From the NCBI GenBank assembly GCA_020796225.1, contig CM036767.1:25674100-25738099 (forward strand): a stretch of DNA of 64,000 nt. The letters run 5' to 3'. Source of the DNA: Arion vulgaris (Eukaryota > Mollusca > Gastropoda > Stylommatophora > Arionidae). Positions 54,051 to 64,000 of this stretch are shown in pieces (the first letter of the stretch is position 1; each line of letters begins with the position of its first letter). A program made the translations under genes and the position numbers. The notes under the pieces are model-generated. The model had not been told where the DNA came from, did no database searches, and saw only the letters and a list, made by a program, of their open reading frames with translations.

Positions 54051-57000
54051 CGCCCGAGTGGTTACCGGGGCCCAAATTGGGGATGTAAAGAATATAACCA
54101 CTGTTACCTGCCATACATGTCGTAAGAGGCGACTAAGGAGGTTGGTCGTGGGGCTGCCCCACACCATAAAAACACCAGATAGCTACAGAAACCACAGCCA
54201 AGAAAATTCAAAGCTCACCACCCGAGGAAGAAGAGGGACCCCAAATAGAGGGACTCATGAAGCGACCTGGTGAAATTCGAAAGAAACTCGGGCTGCCGAC
54301 TCACCTTCTTTCAACCCGGAAGATCTCCAGGATTGGCACCTGGAATGTCCGCACGATGTTCGAAACTTGGAAGACGGCACAGGTGGCACGGGAAATGAGG
54401 ACATATGGACTGGCCATCCTGGGACTGGGCGAAACCAGATGGACAAAGGCAGGACACACTAGACTTATAACGGGGAATCAATACTGTACTCCGGAAGAGA
54501 GGAGGAAGACGCACCACATGGAGGAGTAGCATTGATGTTGGTCAAACAAGCACAAAAGGCATTAATTGATTGGGAGCCGTTAGGACCAAGAATGATTCGG
54601 GCAACTTTCAAAACCTCCAATGCAAAAATTAAACTGAACATAGTTCAATGCTACGCCCCAACAAATGACAGCAAAGAACAAATAAAAGAAGAGTTTTACA
54701 ACAAGTTACAGGGTGTATTAGGCAAATTTAAAAGTAAGGATCTTACTATTTTGCTAGGAGACTTTAATGCAAAGATAGGCAGAGACAACTGAGGCTTCGA
54801 GGAAACCATGGGTTAACATGGACTAGGGGAAATAAATGAAAATGGAGAGATGTTCGTGGATCTTTGCGCAGCAAACCAGTTGGTTATAGGAGGTAGCCTC
54901 TTTCAGCACAAAAGAATCCACACAGCTACATGGATATCACCAGACCACAGGACAGAAAACCAAATCGACCACATCTGCATAACGGGGAAGTTCAGAAGGT
55001 CACTGTACGGTGTAAAAGTCTATAGAGGAGCAGATGTGGCCTCTGACCACCACCTTGTTATAGCAAAGGTGCGAATGAAACTCAAGAGATTCATGACGAC
55101 CACGCATGGTAACAGGGTGAGATACAATGTGGGACATCTGAAGGACCAGAAGGTAAAGGATGTATTTAGTGTCACGATTTCCAACAAATTCGAGGCCCTA
55201 GAAGTTGATGAAGGAAGTATTGAAGACCACTGGCATAAAGTTAAAGAAGCCTGGACTAGCACGTGTGAAACTACCCTTGGAGAAAAGATATGCCACCACA
55301 AGGAATGGTTATCAGAGTCAACGTTAGATAAGATAACAGAGAGAAGAGGCAGAAAGGCTGACCTCTGTAATAGCAGAACAAGATCAGCAAAGGCCGCAGC
55401 ACAAGAAAAGTACACAAAAGCCAACAGGGAGGTGAAGAGAAGTATAAAAGCAGATAAAGAAAGTTTATAGAGGACCTGGCAAGAGAAGCAGAAGAGGCAG
55501 CAGCTAAGGGTAACCTGAAAGATTTATACGATAACACAAGGAAATTGACAGGAAAATATCAACAAACAAATAAACCGATTAAGGACAAGACTGGAAGATT
55601 ACTCGGCAATGCTCAAGAACAGATGCAGAGGTGGGCAGAACACTTCAAGGACCTTCTAAACAGGCCAGTTCCCCAAGGCCAACCAGACATAGATCCAGCT
55701 GCAAAAGATCTAACAATTGACTGTAGCAAGCCAAGCAAAGCAGAAATAAAGAAGGCCATTCTCCAACTACGAAATGGGAAAGATACAGGCCCAGATGGTA
55801 TACCTGCAGAGGCCATAAAGGCAAATGCTGACATCTCAACAGACATGCTACATGGCTTGTTGGGAAAATTTGGGGAGGAAGAAATACCAAAAGACTGGAG
55901 AGGGCTATATAGTCAAACTACCTAAAAGGGTGACCTCCAAGAATGCTCGAACTATAGAGGAATAATGCTCCTGTCTGTACCAGGCAAAATACTAAGTTGA
56001 ATCATCCTAAAGAGATTCAAGGAAACTACAGATGCAGTACTAAGGGATGAACAAGCAGGATTTAGGCAAAACAGATCCTGCACAGATCAAATATCGACGC
56101 TGCGTATCATAGTGGAGCAAGAGCATCGAGTGGAACTCATCCCTCTATATCAACTTTGTGGACTATGAAAAGGCATTTGATAGCCTAGACAGGGAAACAC
56201 TCTGGAAACTTCTATGACACTATGGCGTCCCCAGAAGCTAACCAACCTAATAAAGAAAATGTATGAGGAGACAACGGCTAGAGTACTGCATGAAGGAAAA
56301 CTGACAGAGGCCTTGGAAATAAAGACTGGTGTGCGACAGGGCTGCCTTTTATCGCCCTTCCTTTTCCTGCTGGCTATTGACTGGATAATGAGATCAAGAA
56401 CTGCCAGGGGAAGAAATGGAATATAATGGACCATGATGAGTCAATTGGAGGATCTGGATTTTGCAGATGATCTAGCACTCCTCTCTCACAACCATCAGTA
56501 GATGCAAGAGAAAACAACAAAACTAGAAACAGTCTCACAGCAACTAGGCCTGACTATTCACGGGAAGAAAACAAAGATCATGAAATTAAATGCTGGTTCC
56601 AGAGACCCAATCTTACTGAGAGGATCACCACTAAAAGAGGTTGACACATTTACATATCTGGGATGTTTGTCAACATTCAAGGTGGCACAGATGAAGACGT
56701 TAGGGTTAGAATACAAAGGCAAGATCAGCATTTGCCATTCTGAAGAATATATGGAGTTCAAGAATGATCAGGAATAAAACTAAGATGATATTTAATTCAA
56801 ATGTCAAGTCTGTCCTTCTGTATGGAGCGGAGACATGGAGAACGACAAAGGTGAACCCCAAAAAGCTGCAGACATTCATCAATAGATGCCTACGCAGGAT
56901 ACTCCATTTGAGATGGTATGACAAGACCACAAACAGAGAACTGTGGGATAGGGCAGGACAACGGCAGGTGGAACAGGAGATAATGAGCAGAAGGTGGCAA

Positions 57001-57233
57001 TGGATAGGACACACACTGAGGAAACCCTGACAGCATCGCGAGACAGGCTCTCCGATGGAACCCCAGGGCAATAGAAGTAAGGGAAGACCCAGAAACACCT
57101 GGAGACGGAGTTTGAGATGGAACGCAAAAAATGGGGAGAGAGTGGCGAGATCTGGAAAAGACGGCCTTGGATAGGCGGGCTTGGAAGGCCTTGGTTGCGG
57201 ACCTATGCTTCCCTAGGGCGAAGGGTGAAGAAG
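54051..57233 (+). mobile_element. LINE R (RTE), full-length 3.2 kb with 13-bp TSD
   Basis: Perfect 13-bp TSD ACTTTGATGTTAT at 54038-54050 and 57234-57246. 5' leader with TGTCGTAAGAGGCGACTAAG; APE domain RIGTWNVRTMFETWK, GLGETRWTK and LLGDFNAKIGRDN (54257-54792), IDHICITGKFR and DVASDHHLVIAKVR (54850-55100); RT KDTGPDGIPAEAIKA, QAGFRQNRSCTDQI, NFVDYEKAFDSLD, TGVRQGCLLSPFLF and the catalytic LDFADDLALLS (FADD 56460-56471); end VKSVLLYGAETWRTTKVNPK, RWQWIGHTLRKP and GRPRNTWRR. Length matches typical RTE elements. Broken by about six frameshifts or stops. Confidence 0.94.
54850..55470 (+). pseudogene. RTE ORF, endonuclease end and linker, one open frame
   Basis: A 206-codon frame: QLVIGGSLFQHKRIHTATWI, ENQIDHICITGKFRRSL (the D-H pair near the endonuclease active site) and ADVASDHHLVIAKVRMKL (the terminal SDHHLV block), then a basic coiled linker (KITERRGRKADLCNSRTRSA). 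It ends at a premature stop in KADKESL. The upstream endonuclease half (54257-54792, with LLGDFNAKIGRDN) is cut off by a stop at 54790. Confidence 0.85.
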
Positions 57234-57260
57234 ACTTTGATGTTATATTCAGATGGTTAA

Positions 57261-57951
57261 CACTTTTGCTGCCACCGACGACAAAAGTAGACGAAATACC
57301 AACTCCCTTTTTCTGCCGTCGTCGACTTTTGTCGGCCGACATGTGCCGTCGAATTTGTCTTTTTAAGCGGGAGTTTGCTGGCGAAAATGGGGTTCCGTGA
57401 TGTACTATTGTTCGCGAGCTCTCCAAAATGGCGAATCTAACACACACACGGAAAACGTCGGTATAAGTTTGATTTTTCTCTATTTTTTCATAAGTAAACA
57501 AAATTTTCAAAATGGACGACATAGCTGATGAATAGTGATGTCCAAAATGACTCTTTTCTGACTTTTTAGCCAGTGATAATGTTAAAATGAACTCTGAATG
57601 TGATATGAATTTGAACTGTGATTCATGTGACGATGTTTATAGATCAATAGCAGACATTCCCAGGGGTACAGGAGTAGGTGACGGACACCCATCTCGAAAA
57701 CGACGGCATATCATACTCTGGATAGGTATGGGGATATCAGTTACTACAATAGCTTGTGGATTATAAAGAATATATTCCATATATAGACAGGCTAGCAGCT
57801 CATTAATATATGCACACTATTCCATAGTTTAAAAGTCTAAGTTTATTAGTTTATTTTTACGATTTTTAAAATTGTTACCCTGAAAACTGATCATGCCGAA
57901 AAAATAGCTTGGCAGTGAGCCAGACTTGAAAAATAGGTGGCAGCAAAAGTG
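57261..57951 (+). mobile_element. piggyBac-like non-autonomous element with TTAA target sites
   Basis: Ends CACTTTTGCTGCCACC and GGTGGCAGCAAAAGTG are perfect 16-bp inverted repeats flanked by TTAA on both sides (57257-57260 and 57952-57955), the piggyBac signature. Subterminal GACGACAAAAGTAGACG and CGTCGACTTTTGTCG form further inverted motifs. An internal + strand stretch near 57570-57690 ([20 protein letters not shown]) resembles an acidic transposase N-terminus, but no catalytic part remains. Body 691 bp. Confidence 0.93.
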
Positions 57952-57955
57952 TTAA

Positions 57956-58010
57956 ATGAAAACATGTTGGTCAGATTTCTAAGTTAAGGATGTTAAACTA
58001 AAGTGTCCAG
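57956..58010 (+). mobile_element. RTE fragment that seeds the 49-bp minisatellite
   Basis: Reads KLRMLN*SVQSAFMY*SETWNTTTIK over this and the first repeat unit. This aligns with KTKMIFNSNVKSVLLYGAETWRTTKV-type sequence of the RTE at 56780-56850. The tandem array begins within it. Confidence 0.75.
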
Positions 58011-60185
58011 TCAGCCTTTATGTACTGATCAGAAACATGGAATACAACAACTATCAAAGTCAGCCTTTATGTACTAATCATAAACATGGAATACAACAAC
58101 TATCAACGTCAGATTTATGTACTCGTCAGAAACATGGAATACAACAACTATCAACGTCAGCCTTTATGTACTGATCAGAAACATGGAATACAACAACTAT
58201 CAACGTCAGCCTTTATGTACTGATCAGAAACATGGAATACAACAACTATCAAAGTCAGCAGTTATGTACTAATTAGAAACATGAAATACAACAACTATCA
58301 AAGTCAGCCCTTATGTACTGATCAGAAACATGGAATACAACAACTATCAACGTCAGCCTTTATGTACTAATCAGAAACATGGAATACAACAACTATCAAA
58401 GTCATCCTTTATGTACTAATCAGAAACATGGAATACAACAGCTATCAAAGTCAGCCTTTATGTACTGATCAGAAACATGGAATACAACAGCTATCAAAGT
58501 CAGCAGTTATGTACTGATCAGAAACATGGAATACAACAACTATCAAAGTCAGCCTTTATGTACTAATCAGAAACATGGAATACAACAACTATCAAAGTCA
58601 GCCTTTATGTACTAATCAGAAATATGGAATACAACAACTATCAAAGTCAGCCTTTATGTACTAATCAGAAACATGGAATACAACAACTATCAAAGTCAGC
58701 CTTTATGTACTAATCAGAAATATGGAATACAACAACTATCAAAGTCATCCTTTATGTACTGATCAGAAACATGGAATACAACAACTATCAAAGTCAGCCT
58801 TAATGTACTGATCAGAAATATGGAATACAACAACTATCAAAGTCAGCCTTTATGTACTGATCAGAAACATGGACTACAACAACTATCAAAGTCAGCCCTT
58901 ATGTACTGATCAGAAACATGGAATACAACAACTATCAAAGTCAGCCTTTATGTACTAATCAGAAACATGGAATACAACAACTATCAATGTCAGCCTTTAT
59001 GTACTGATCAGAAACATGGAATACAACAACTATCAAAGTCAGCCTTTATGTACTGATCAGAAACATGGAATACAACAACTATCAAAGTCAGCCTTTATGT
59101 ACTGATCAGAAACATGGAATACAACAGCTATCAAAGTCAGCCTTTATGTACTGATCAGAAACATGGAATATAACAACTATCAAAGTCAGCCTTTATGTAC
59201 TGATCAGAAACATGGAATACAACAACTATGAAAGTCAGCCTTTATGTACTGATCAGAAACATGGAATACAACAACTATCAAAGTTAGCCTTTATGTACTA
59301 ATCAGAAATATGGAATACAACAACTATCAAAGTCATCCTTTATGTACTGATCAGAAACATGGAATACAACAACTATCAAAGTCAGCCTTAATGTACTGAT
59401 CAGAAATATGGAATACAACAACTATGAAAGTCAGCCTTTATGTACTGATCAGAAACATGGACTACAACAACTATCAAAGTCAGCCCTTATGTACTGATCA
59501 GAAACATGGAATACAACAACTATCAAAGTCAGCCTTTATGTACTAATCAGAAACATGGAATACAACAACTATCAATGTCAGCCTTTATGTACTGATCAGA
59601 AACATGGAATACAACAACTATCAAAGTCAGCCTTTATGTACTGATCAGAAACATGGAATACAACAGCTATCAAAGTCAGCCTTTATGTACTGATCAGAAA
59701 CATGGAATACAACAACTATCAAAGTCAGCCTTTATGTACTGATCAGAAACATGGAATACAACAGCTATCAAAGTCAGCCTTTATGTACTGATCAGAAACA
59801 TGGAATATAACAACTATCAAAGTCAGCCTTTATGTACTGATCAGAAACATGGAATACAACAGCTATCAAAGTCAGCCTTTATGTACTGATCAGAAACATG
59901 GAATATAACAACTATCAAAGTCAGCCTTTATGTACTGATCAGAAACATGGAATACAACAACTATGAAAGTCAGCCTTTATGTACTGATCAGAAACATGGA
60001 ATACAACAACTATCAAAGTTAGCCATTATGTACTGATCAGAAACATGGAATACAACAACTATCAAAGTCAGCCTTTATGTACTAATCAGAAACATGGAAT
60101 ACAACAACTATCAAAGTCAGCCTTTATGTACTAATCAGAAACATGGAATACAACAACTATCAAAGTCAGCCTTTATGTACTGATC
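58011..60185 (+). repeat. 49-bp minisatellite, about 44 units, derived from RTE coding sequence
   Basis: Unit: GTCAGCCTTTATGTACTGAT, then CAGAAACATGGAATACAACA and ACTATCAAA. Variants recur in blocks (ACTAATCAG, CAACAGCTATC, ATGGACTAC, AATATGG), showing higher-order duplication; for example, 58700-59000 and 59290-59600 carry the same variant order. Because 49 is not a multiple of 3, no frame persists. Each unit reads SAFMY*SETWNTTTIK in one frame, the LYGSETW block of RTE ORF2. It ends abruptly where LINE B begins. Confidence 0.95.
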
Positions 60186-61552
60186 TTCTTCTTCTGCATT
60201 CTCACTAGATTGGGATTTCGGATTCTCTAATAAAGGCAGCCGTCTGTCTCAGATTATCAGCCACGGCATACAGTTTGTCTTGGACGCTGGTGTAAGTGAG
60301 CAACCTCTTTCTTCTCAGGTCTGCATTCTGGGGGCAGTTCTGTAGGATATGTACTGTTGTCATACTTGCCAAGCCACAGGGGCACAGGTTTTTTGTGCCT
60401 ATCTTGAATTTAGTGTACAGGTGGTGTCTCATTCTGTTGTGAACCGTCCGGAGGCGAAGTATGGCTGTCTGGTCCCTTCTGGACAGTTGGTTGTGTTTTG
60501 GGTGTTATTTATCCCATTTTGCTTTGTAGTGCTCTTTGGCGATGGTTTTTGCTTCTTCATAGCTAACCAGGTTGTCATCTTGAGGCATTCCTGCTCCCTC
60601 TTTAGCCAGTCTATCAGCATCTTCATTCCCCTTGATCTTGCAGTGTGAGCGTATCCACTGGATTACTACCCTCTCAGATTCATGGATAACTGGGCTAAGG
60701 TTGACCTGAGATCACTTAGTTCTGTGTTCCTTTCAGATTTCAGTGCTGAGATAGCAGACAATGCGTCAGTCAAGAGCACTATTTTTCCATGTATTTGGTT
60801 CATATTATGTAGTGCCATTTTTGCAGCTGCACTGAGGGCCTCTACCTCAGACCTGAAATTGGTTGAGAACTTGCCAGTGGCCAGAGCTGAGGTTAGTTCT
60901 ACTCCATTTTTTAGTCTGAGGACAACTCTCCCTCCTCCATTGTGGGTGACATCTGTAGCCGAGCCATCGGTGTATGCATGTGTCCATGAGTCCATTGGGT
61001 AGTTTTCGTTTATGTGTTTTTCTGCGATGAGCCTTCTCTCCAGGTCTGTCTGTGTTCCTTTCTTGCCAATGCCACTTATTTCTTCTGAGAGCTCTGGGAG
61101 ACTGTAAGCCCAGGGAGGGGAGGTGCTGGCTAGTTGAATGTGTCTTGGTTGAGCCAGTGCCAATATTGCATTTTTGTGAGCAAGTTATTTGGAGTTTGCC
61201 ACGAAGTTACTTCTTTTTAATCTGCCCCTACCGTAGCTGTTGATTCGGAGGTGCATTGGATGGTTCGTCAGTCTCTTGAATTTTCTCCTTGTTGAAGAAC
61301 CTTCATGTCCCGTCTGTCCTTCATCGGCTGGAGCCCTGTCATGGTTTCTAGTACTTCTATGGGGGTAGACTTCATGGCTCTAGTGATGGTCCGTGAGGCC
61401 TAGTTTTGCGCTCTGCTTAGCTTTACAAATTGTGTCTTGGAGGTTGTGGCCCAGGCTGCTATGCCATACTCGAGTACTGATCGGACTCCAGTGTATAACC
61501 TTTTCAAAATGCCACAATCTGCACCCCAGGTGGTGCCTGCTAGTTTGTAGAT
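60186..61552 (-). mobile_element. LINE B (I-like), 5'-truncated, inserted at the minisatellite edge
   Basis: Read 61552 to 60186: thumb YKLAGTTWGADCGILKRLYT and SVLEYGIAAWATTS (61400-61550), linker, RNase H HAYTDGSATDVTHNGGGRVV, NFRSEVEALSAAAKMAL and LLTDALSAISAL (60666-61163), SHC-type block and knuckle CPCGLASMTTVHILQNC (60300-60400), and a (GAA)n tail seen as CTTCTTCTTC at 60183-60192. Related to LINE B at 9.2-12.8 kb, although identity is modest. Confidence 0.88.
60666..61163 (-). pseudogene. LINE B RNase H, one open frame
   Basis: A 165-codon frame with the pre-RNase H linker, the first Asp (AYTDGSATD), the Glu (RSEVEALSAAA) and the second Asp (LLTDALSAIS). It ends at a stop just before the final WIPSHC-type block, which continues in another frame (about 60610-60660, WIRSHCKIKGNEDADRL). 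All catalytic residues except the last are therefore in one frame. Confidence 0.82.
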
Positions 61553-61880
61553 TAAATGGTATGAAATGGTTAGTAATAAGGAACTCATAGGGAAACAAAA
61601 CAAACAATAATGAAACAAGAGCTTAAGATGCTGGCGCTGGATAGGACATATATTAAGAAGACCAGCAAACAGTTCAGCAAGGAGGGCCTTGTTCTGAAAC
61701 TCAAAAGGAAAGGGAGTCCAACAGCACCTGGAGGAGAGAGCTGGAAATGAACATTGGAATGATTGAGAAGACATGGAAAGACCTGGAAAAGATGTGGAAG
61801 GATAGAAATTAATAGCAAATGTTTGTTTATGACCTGTGCTTCAGAGGGAACTAGCAGGTTTATTATTATTATTTATAGAT
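61553..61880 (+). mobile_element. RTE C-terminal remnant, continuation across the minisatellite and LINE B
   Basis: RWYEMVSNKELIGKQNKQ then WRWIGHILRRPANSSARR and LEERAGNEHWN..DMERPGKD parallel RWYDKTTNRELWDRAGQRQ and RWQWIGHTLRKP of the full RTE (56905-57030). It ends in a (TTA)n tail at 61860-61877. With 57956-58010 it makes one RTE copy split by the array and LINE B. Confidence 0.8.
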
Positions 61881-61926
61881 AAGATTCACGACATTGGGCA
61901 AAGTTTAGTTATAAGCAAAATCTTAC

Positions 61927-62145
61927 ATTGTAATCCATGCCTCGTCCAGTAAGGGATCTGTCAACTTCGGCATTAAACTGTCTTGGGCCGTCACCTAATA
62001 TTGACGTCCTTTGTGATGTCCCAGGGTGAGGAAAGTTGTCATGATGTAAGCGACTCCCACCAGGTTCGTTTGTGTTGAGCATGGCAATTTGATTCTTTAT
62101 AGCTTGGTTTAAGTGATTTTGAAGTTGCATCATTTCCTTTGATAC
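61927..62145 (-). CDS. Unrecognised host gene, upstream internal exon (Gln/Asn-rich helix)
   Basis: Exactly 73 codons on the - strand (219 nt, phase 0 at both ends) between acceptor TTTAATTTTCACAG (ends 62146) and a consensus donor GTAAGA (61926-61921). It reads VSKEMMQLQNHLNQAIKNQI, a likely amphipathic helix, then AMLNTNEPGGSRLHHDNFPH and a polar tail ending SLTGRGMDYN. Phase 0 at its 3' end matches phase 0 at the start of 51352-51761, implying a 10,165-bp intron. No domain or family is recognised. A terminal exon is unlikely since both splice sites are strong. Confidence 0.58.
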
Positions 62146-62400
62146 CTGTGAAAATTAAAACCACATTGATCTGGGCAGCTCCCTTGATATCTTTATAGCT
62201 AAACATAAAGGTGCACGGTAGTAGCAAATAGTTTGTATCAATATAATTTTGTCTACAGCTGTTTAAAGATATCCATAGGAAGAATGTTTGTTTTGAGTCC
62301 AACAAGCTGGCAATGTAACTACTCTCACTCCAGTGAAATAGTTGATATTGGTTGATGTGTACTGATTTATAAGTCTACTACATTCAGCAAACTATCAAAG
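62146..62400. other. Intron of the - strand host gene
   Basis: No element recognised. It directly precedes (in gene orientation) the acceptor of the 61927-62145 exon; the polypyrimidine stretch is TGTGGTTTTAATTTTCACAG read on -. Confidence 0.4.
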
Positions 62401-62990
62401 CGAGATCGGGACAACAAAAAACATTGCTGAGAAAGATTCAAATATATCGAACCTGTGTAATTAGTTCTTTACTATACAGCTCAGAAACATGGACAATCTA
62501 CTCAAGACACGAGAGATCTTTCACCTTTGATTCCACAAGATTATAAACAGATGGTATGACAGGATAACCAACTCTGAGGCACTGCAACGTGCAAACCTGC
62601 CTTCCATCATGGGCATGCTCAGCAGTAGACAACTAAGATGATTAGGGCATGTAAGAAGAATGGAAACTTGTCACATACCAAAACAAATGTTGTTCTGTGA
62701 ACTTTTGGAGGAAAGAGGCACAGGGCAGACCACTGCTCAGATATAAATATGTCTGCAAGGCCTCAATGAAGAATCTTTCTATAGGTCCTAGCACATGAGA
62801 AAAACTAGCTGATGACCGAGTTATGTGGAAAGCGATATTGCGCAAGGGCACAGTCTTTTGAAAAGAGACTTATGTATGAGCTGAAAGACAAGAGAGAAAA
62901 GCAAAAGCTCAGAGGTTGTCACAGTAAAACACTTGCCAATTGACCATCTATAAAGATGAAAAGGTCATACATATATATATATATATACTG
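62400..62990 (+). mobile_element. LINE C-type C-terminal fragment with (AT)n end
   Basis: Reads, across frames, LLYSSETWTIYSRHERSF-like text (about 62465-62520), NSEALQRANLPSIMGMLSSR and LRWLGHVRRM-type text (62560-62660), GRPLLRYKYVCKASMKN, then SFEKRLMYELKDKREKQKLR (62850-62910). It closes with an (AT)n run at 62969-62987. Badly degraded. Its 3' part is the inverted match of 37240-37400. Confidence 0.72.
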
Positions 62991-63384
62991 ATTTAGACTC
63001 TCCTATACTGAGTTTGAACAAAAACTAAATTTGTTGTAAATACTATCAATGGAGGAACAATGAGGAATGACATTCAGCTCACTGGTTCATATTTCCTATT
63101 ATTGCCCATTTCCTCCTTTGGATAACATTAAATAAATAAACTATTGTTTTCCTTAGAATTACCAAGTTTTTCATATTATTTTATAATATCTTTTTTTTTA
63201 TTTAAGGTGTAGATTTAGATTGGAATTTCTTTGTGCTAAATGTGTATGGCCTATCCATCTTCAAATTTGTCTCTGTGTTATTTATTGGTTAGCAAAGCTG
63301 ACACCAGTGTCATAAAGATTATTTCATTATTCATATTCACATTAGTAGTGACATATTCATCTTTGTTGGGTATATAACAAATGG
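62991..63384. other. No gene recognised
   Basis: AT-rich (T runs at 63188-63199). No ORF over 60 codons, no repeat. Confidence 0.4.
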
Positions 63385-63500
63385 TCATCATCACGTGCCA
63401 TGCTGGCTGGCGTAGGAAATCATGAATCTTCACAAACATCTGTCCTTAGTGCTGACTATCAAGTTTGGATGTTTACACTTTTCCGTGCCGTGAAGCCAGA
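63385..63500 (-). mobile_element. LINE E 3'-terminal scrap
   Basis: The + text CACGTGCCATGCTGGCTGGCG, TAGGAAATCATGAATCTTCACA matches 7547-7580 (AAGTGCCATGCCTGCCGGTG, TAGGCAATCATGTCTCTCCA), the 3' end of LINE E read on the opposite strand. Confidence 0.65.
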
Positions 63501-63604
63501 CTGAACAGAATTTTAAATACTGAGAATATTGAATAGCAAATGGTCACTTAGCCAATCATCCGCACTATCCGTGTTACCCAATATATACCTATTTTGATCC
63601 TTGT

Positions 63605-64000
63605 TCTATTATGTTATGTTATGCGATCGACATCATGGCACATTGGGCATTCCCATTTGTGCTCTGTCCTTCGCTGCAGCAGCCATCACAAAGTCCATTT
63701 GCTCATCAAACCCATGAGAAGTTGATTACTATATCTTCTCTCTCTACCACGAAGATGACACTGTCTGGCATGTCCAAACTATTGTCTATTCCCAGGTGGA
63801 AGATGGAGTTGGCTGTCCACTCTTGCTGTTAAGCGTAGGGATGGGAGCTTTAATTTGCGTTCTAGGGCCAGATGAGCCGTCCTTGTTGTGTTATATCTGT
63901 GTTTATGTAGTGTGGTCTTGATATTGTCTATCCATCTTTTCTTGGTCTCCCTTAGCTCTAGCACCTGATCTCTTTTATTGTATGCTGTTATTGGTGGTTG
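63605..64000 (-). mobile_element. LINE C-terminal fragment, family unclear, runs off the window
   Basis: - strand: LELRETKKRWIDNIKTTLHK, RYNTTRTAHLALERKLKLPS and LRLTARVDSQLHLPPGN (63779-63964), then RRTEHKWECPMCHDVDR-type text (about 63620-63680) with a CPxCH box like the CPEC ends of LINEs F and G. The KRWIDNIK..AHLALER arrangement resembles LINE tails but matches none of the other copies here. Confidence 0.55.

Noticed and set aside
58011..60185. CRISPR-like array
   Set aside because: Units are head-to-tail with no unique spacers, in a eukaryotic LINE context; it is a minisatellite.

Overview
Eukaryotic (animal) nuclear DNA. The evidence is a spliced gene with GT..AG introns and polyadenylation signals, long AT-rich non-coding stretches, and an extreme density of non-LTR retrotransposon (LINE) debris together with SINEs, DNA transposons, a Helitron-like element, Penelope-like remnants and minisatellites. 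There is no operon structure. The mixture (I/Nimb-like LINEs with RNase H, RTE-like LINEs, LINEs with a C-terminal C2H2 finger, GIY-YIG Penelope remnants) fits an invertebrate, plausibly a lophotrochozoan such as a mollusc. The taxonomic call is an inference from recognisable families, not a measurement.

Host genes. (1) A two-exon PLD6/Zucchini-type mitochondrial phospholipase D (exons 2513-2951 and 8915-9144, + strand, 222 codons). Its homologues act in cardiolipin hydrolysis and piRNA biogenesis. Its 6-kb intron and its 3' flank are full of LINE pieces. (2) On the - strand, two well-bounded exons of an unrecognised host gene (61927-62145, then 51352-51761). Both junctions are in phase 0 and both have consensus splice sites. 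The 10.2-kb intron between them holds a LINE F copy, a Helitron, a full-length RTE element, a piggyBac-like element, a 2.2-kb minisatellite and another LINE.

LINE family labels used here are my own. A, B and H: APE-RT-RNase H-CCHC, I/Nimb-like. F and G: RNase H LINEs with a distinct C-terminus. C: C-terminal C2H2 finger. D and E: RTE-like. R: RTE proper.

Layout. 0-2.5 kb: LINE D stub, hAT deletion derivative with perfect 8-bp target-site duplication (TSD), LINE A stub. 2.5-9.2 kb: PLD6 with intronic LINEs A, C, E and an RTE scrap. 9.2-13.4 kb: a 38/40-bp minisatellite starting at the PLD6 3' end and split by LINE B, which is itself split by LINE D. 13.4-22.1 kb: fragments of LINEs G, E, F and C, a tRNA-derived SINE, and a 54-bp in-frame minisatellite. 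22.1-28.3 kb: one LINE C carrying nested LINE F (with a SINE inside), Penelope and LINE E insertions. 30.9-35.2 kb: LINE D carrying LINE F and a TIR element. 35.5-35.9 kb: 50-bp minisatellite. 37-42.2 kb: LINE H. 42.2-50.2 kb: two LINE A copies with a 367-bp inverted duplication. 51.3-62.1 kb: the - strand host gene and its repeat-filled intron. 62.4-64 kb: further LINE scraps.

Nearly all LINE reading frames are broken by stops, frameshifts and truncation. The best preserved is the LINE D copy at 10.7-11.6 kb. The most unusual signals are two minisatellites whose repeat units are recognisable pieces of LINE coding sequence, and a recent inverted duplication lodged at a palindromic site.
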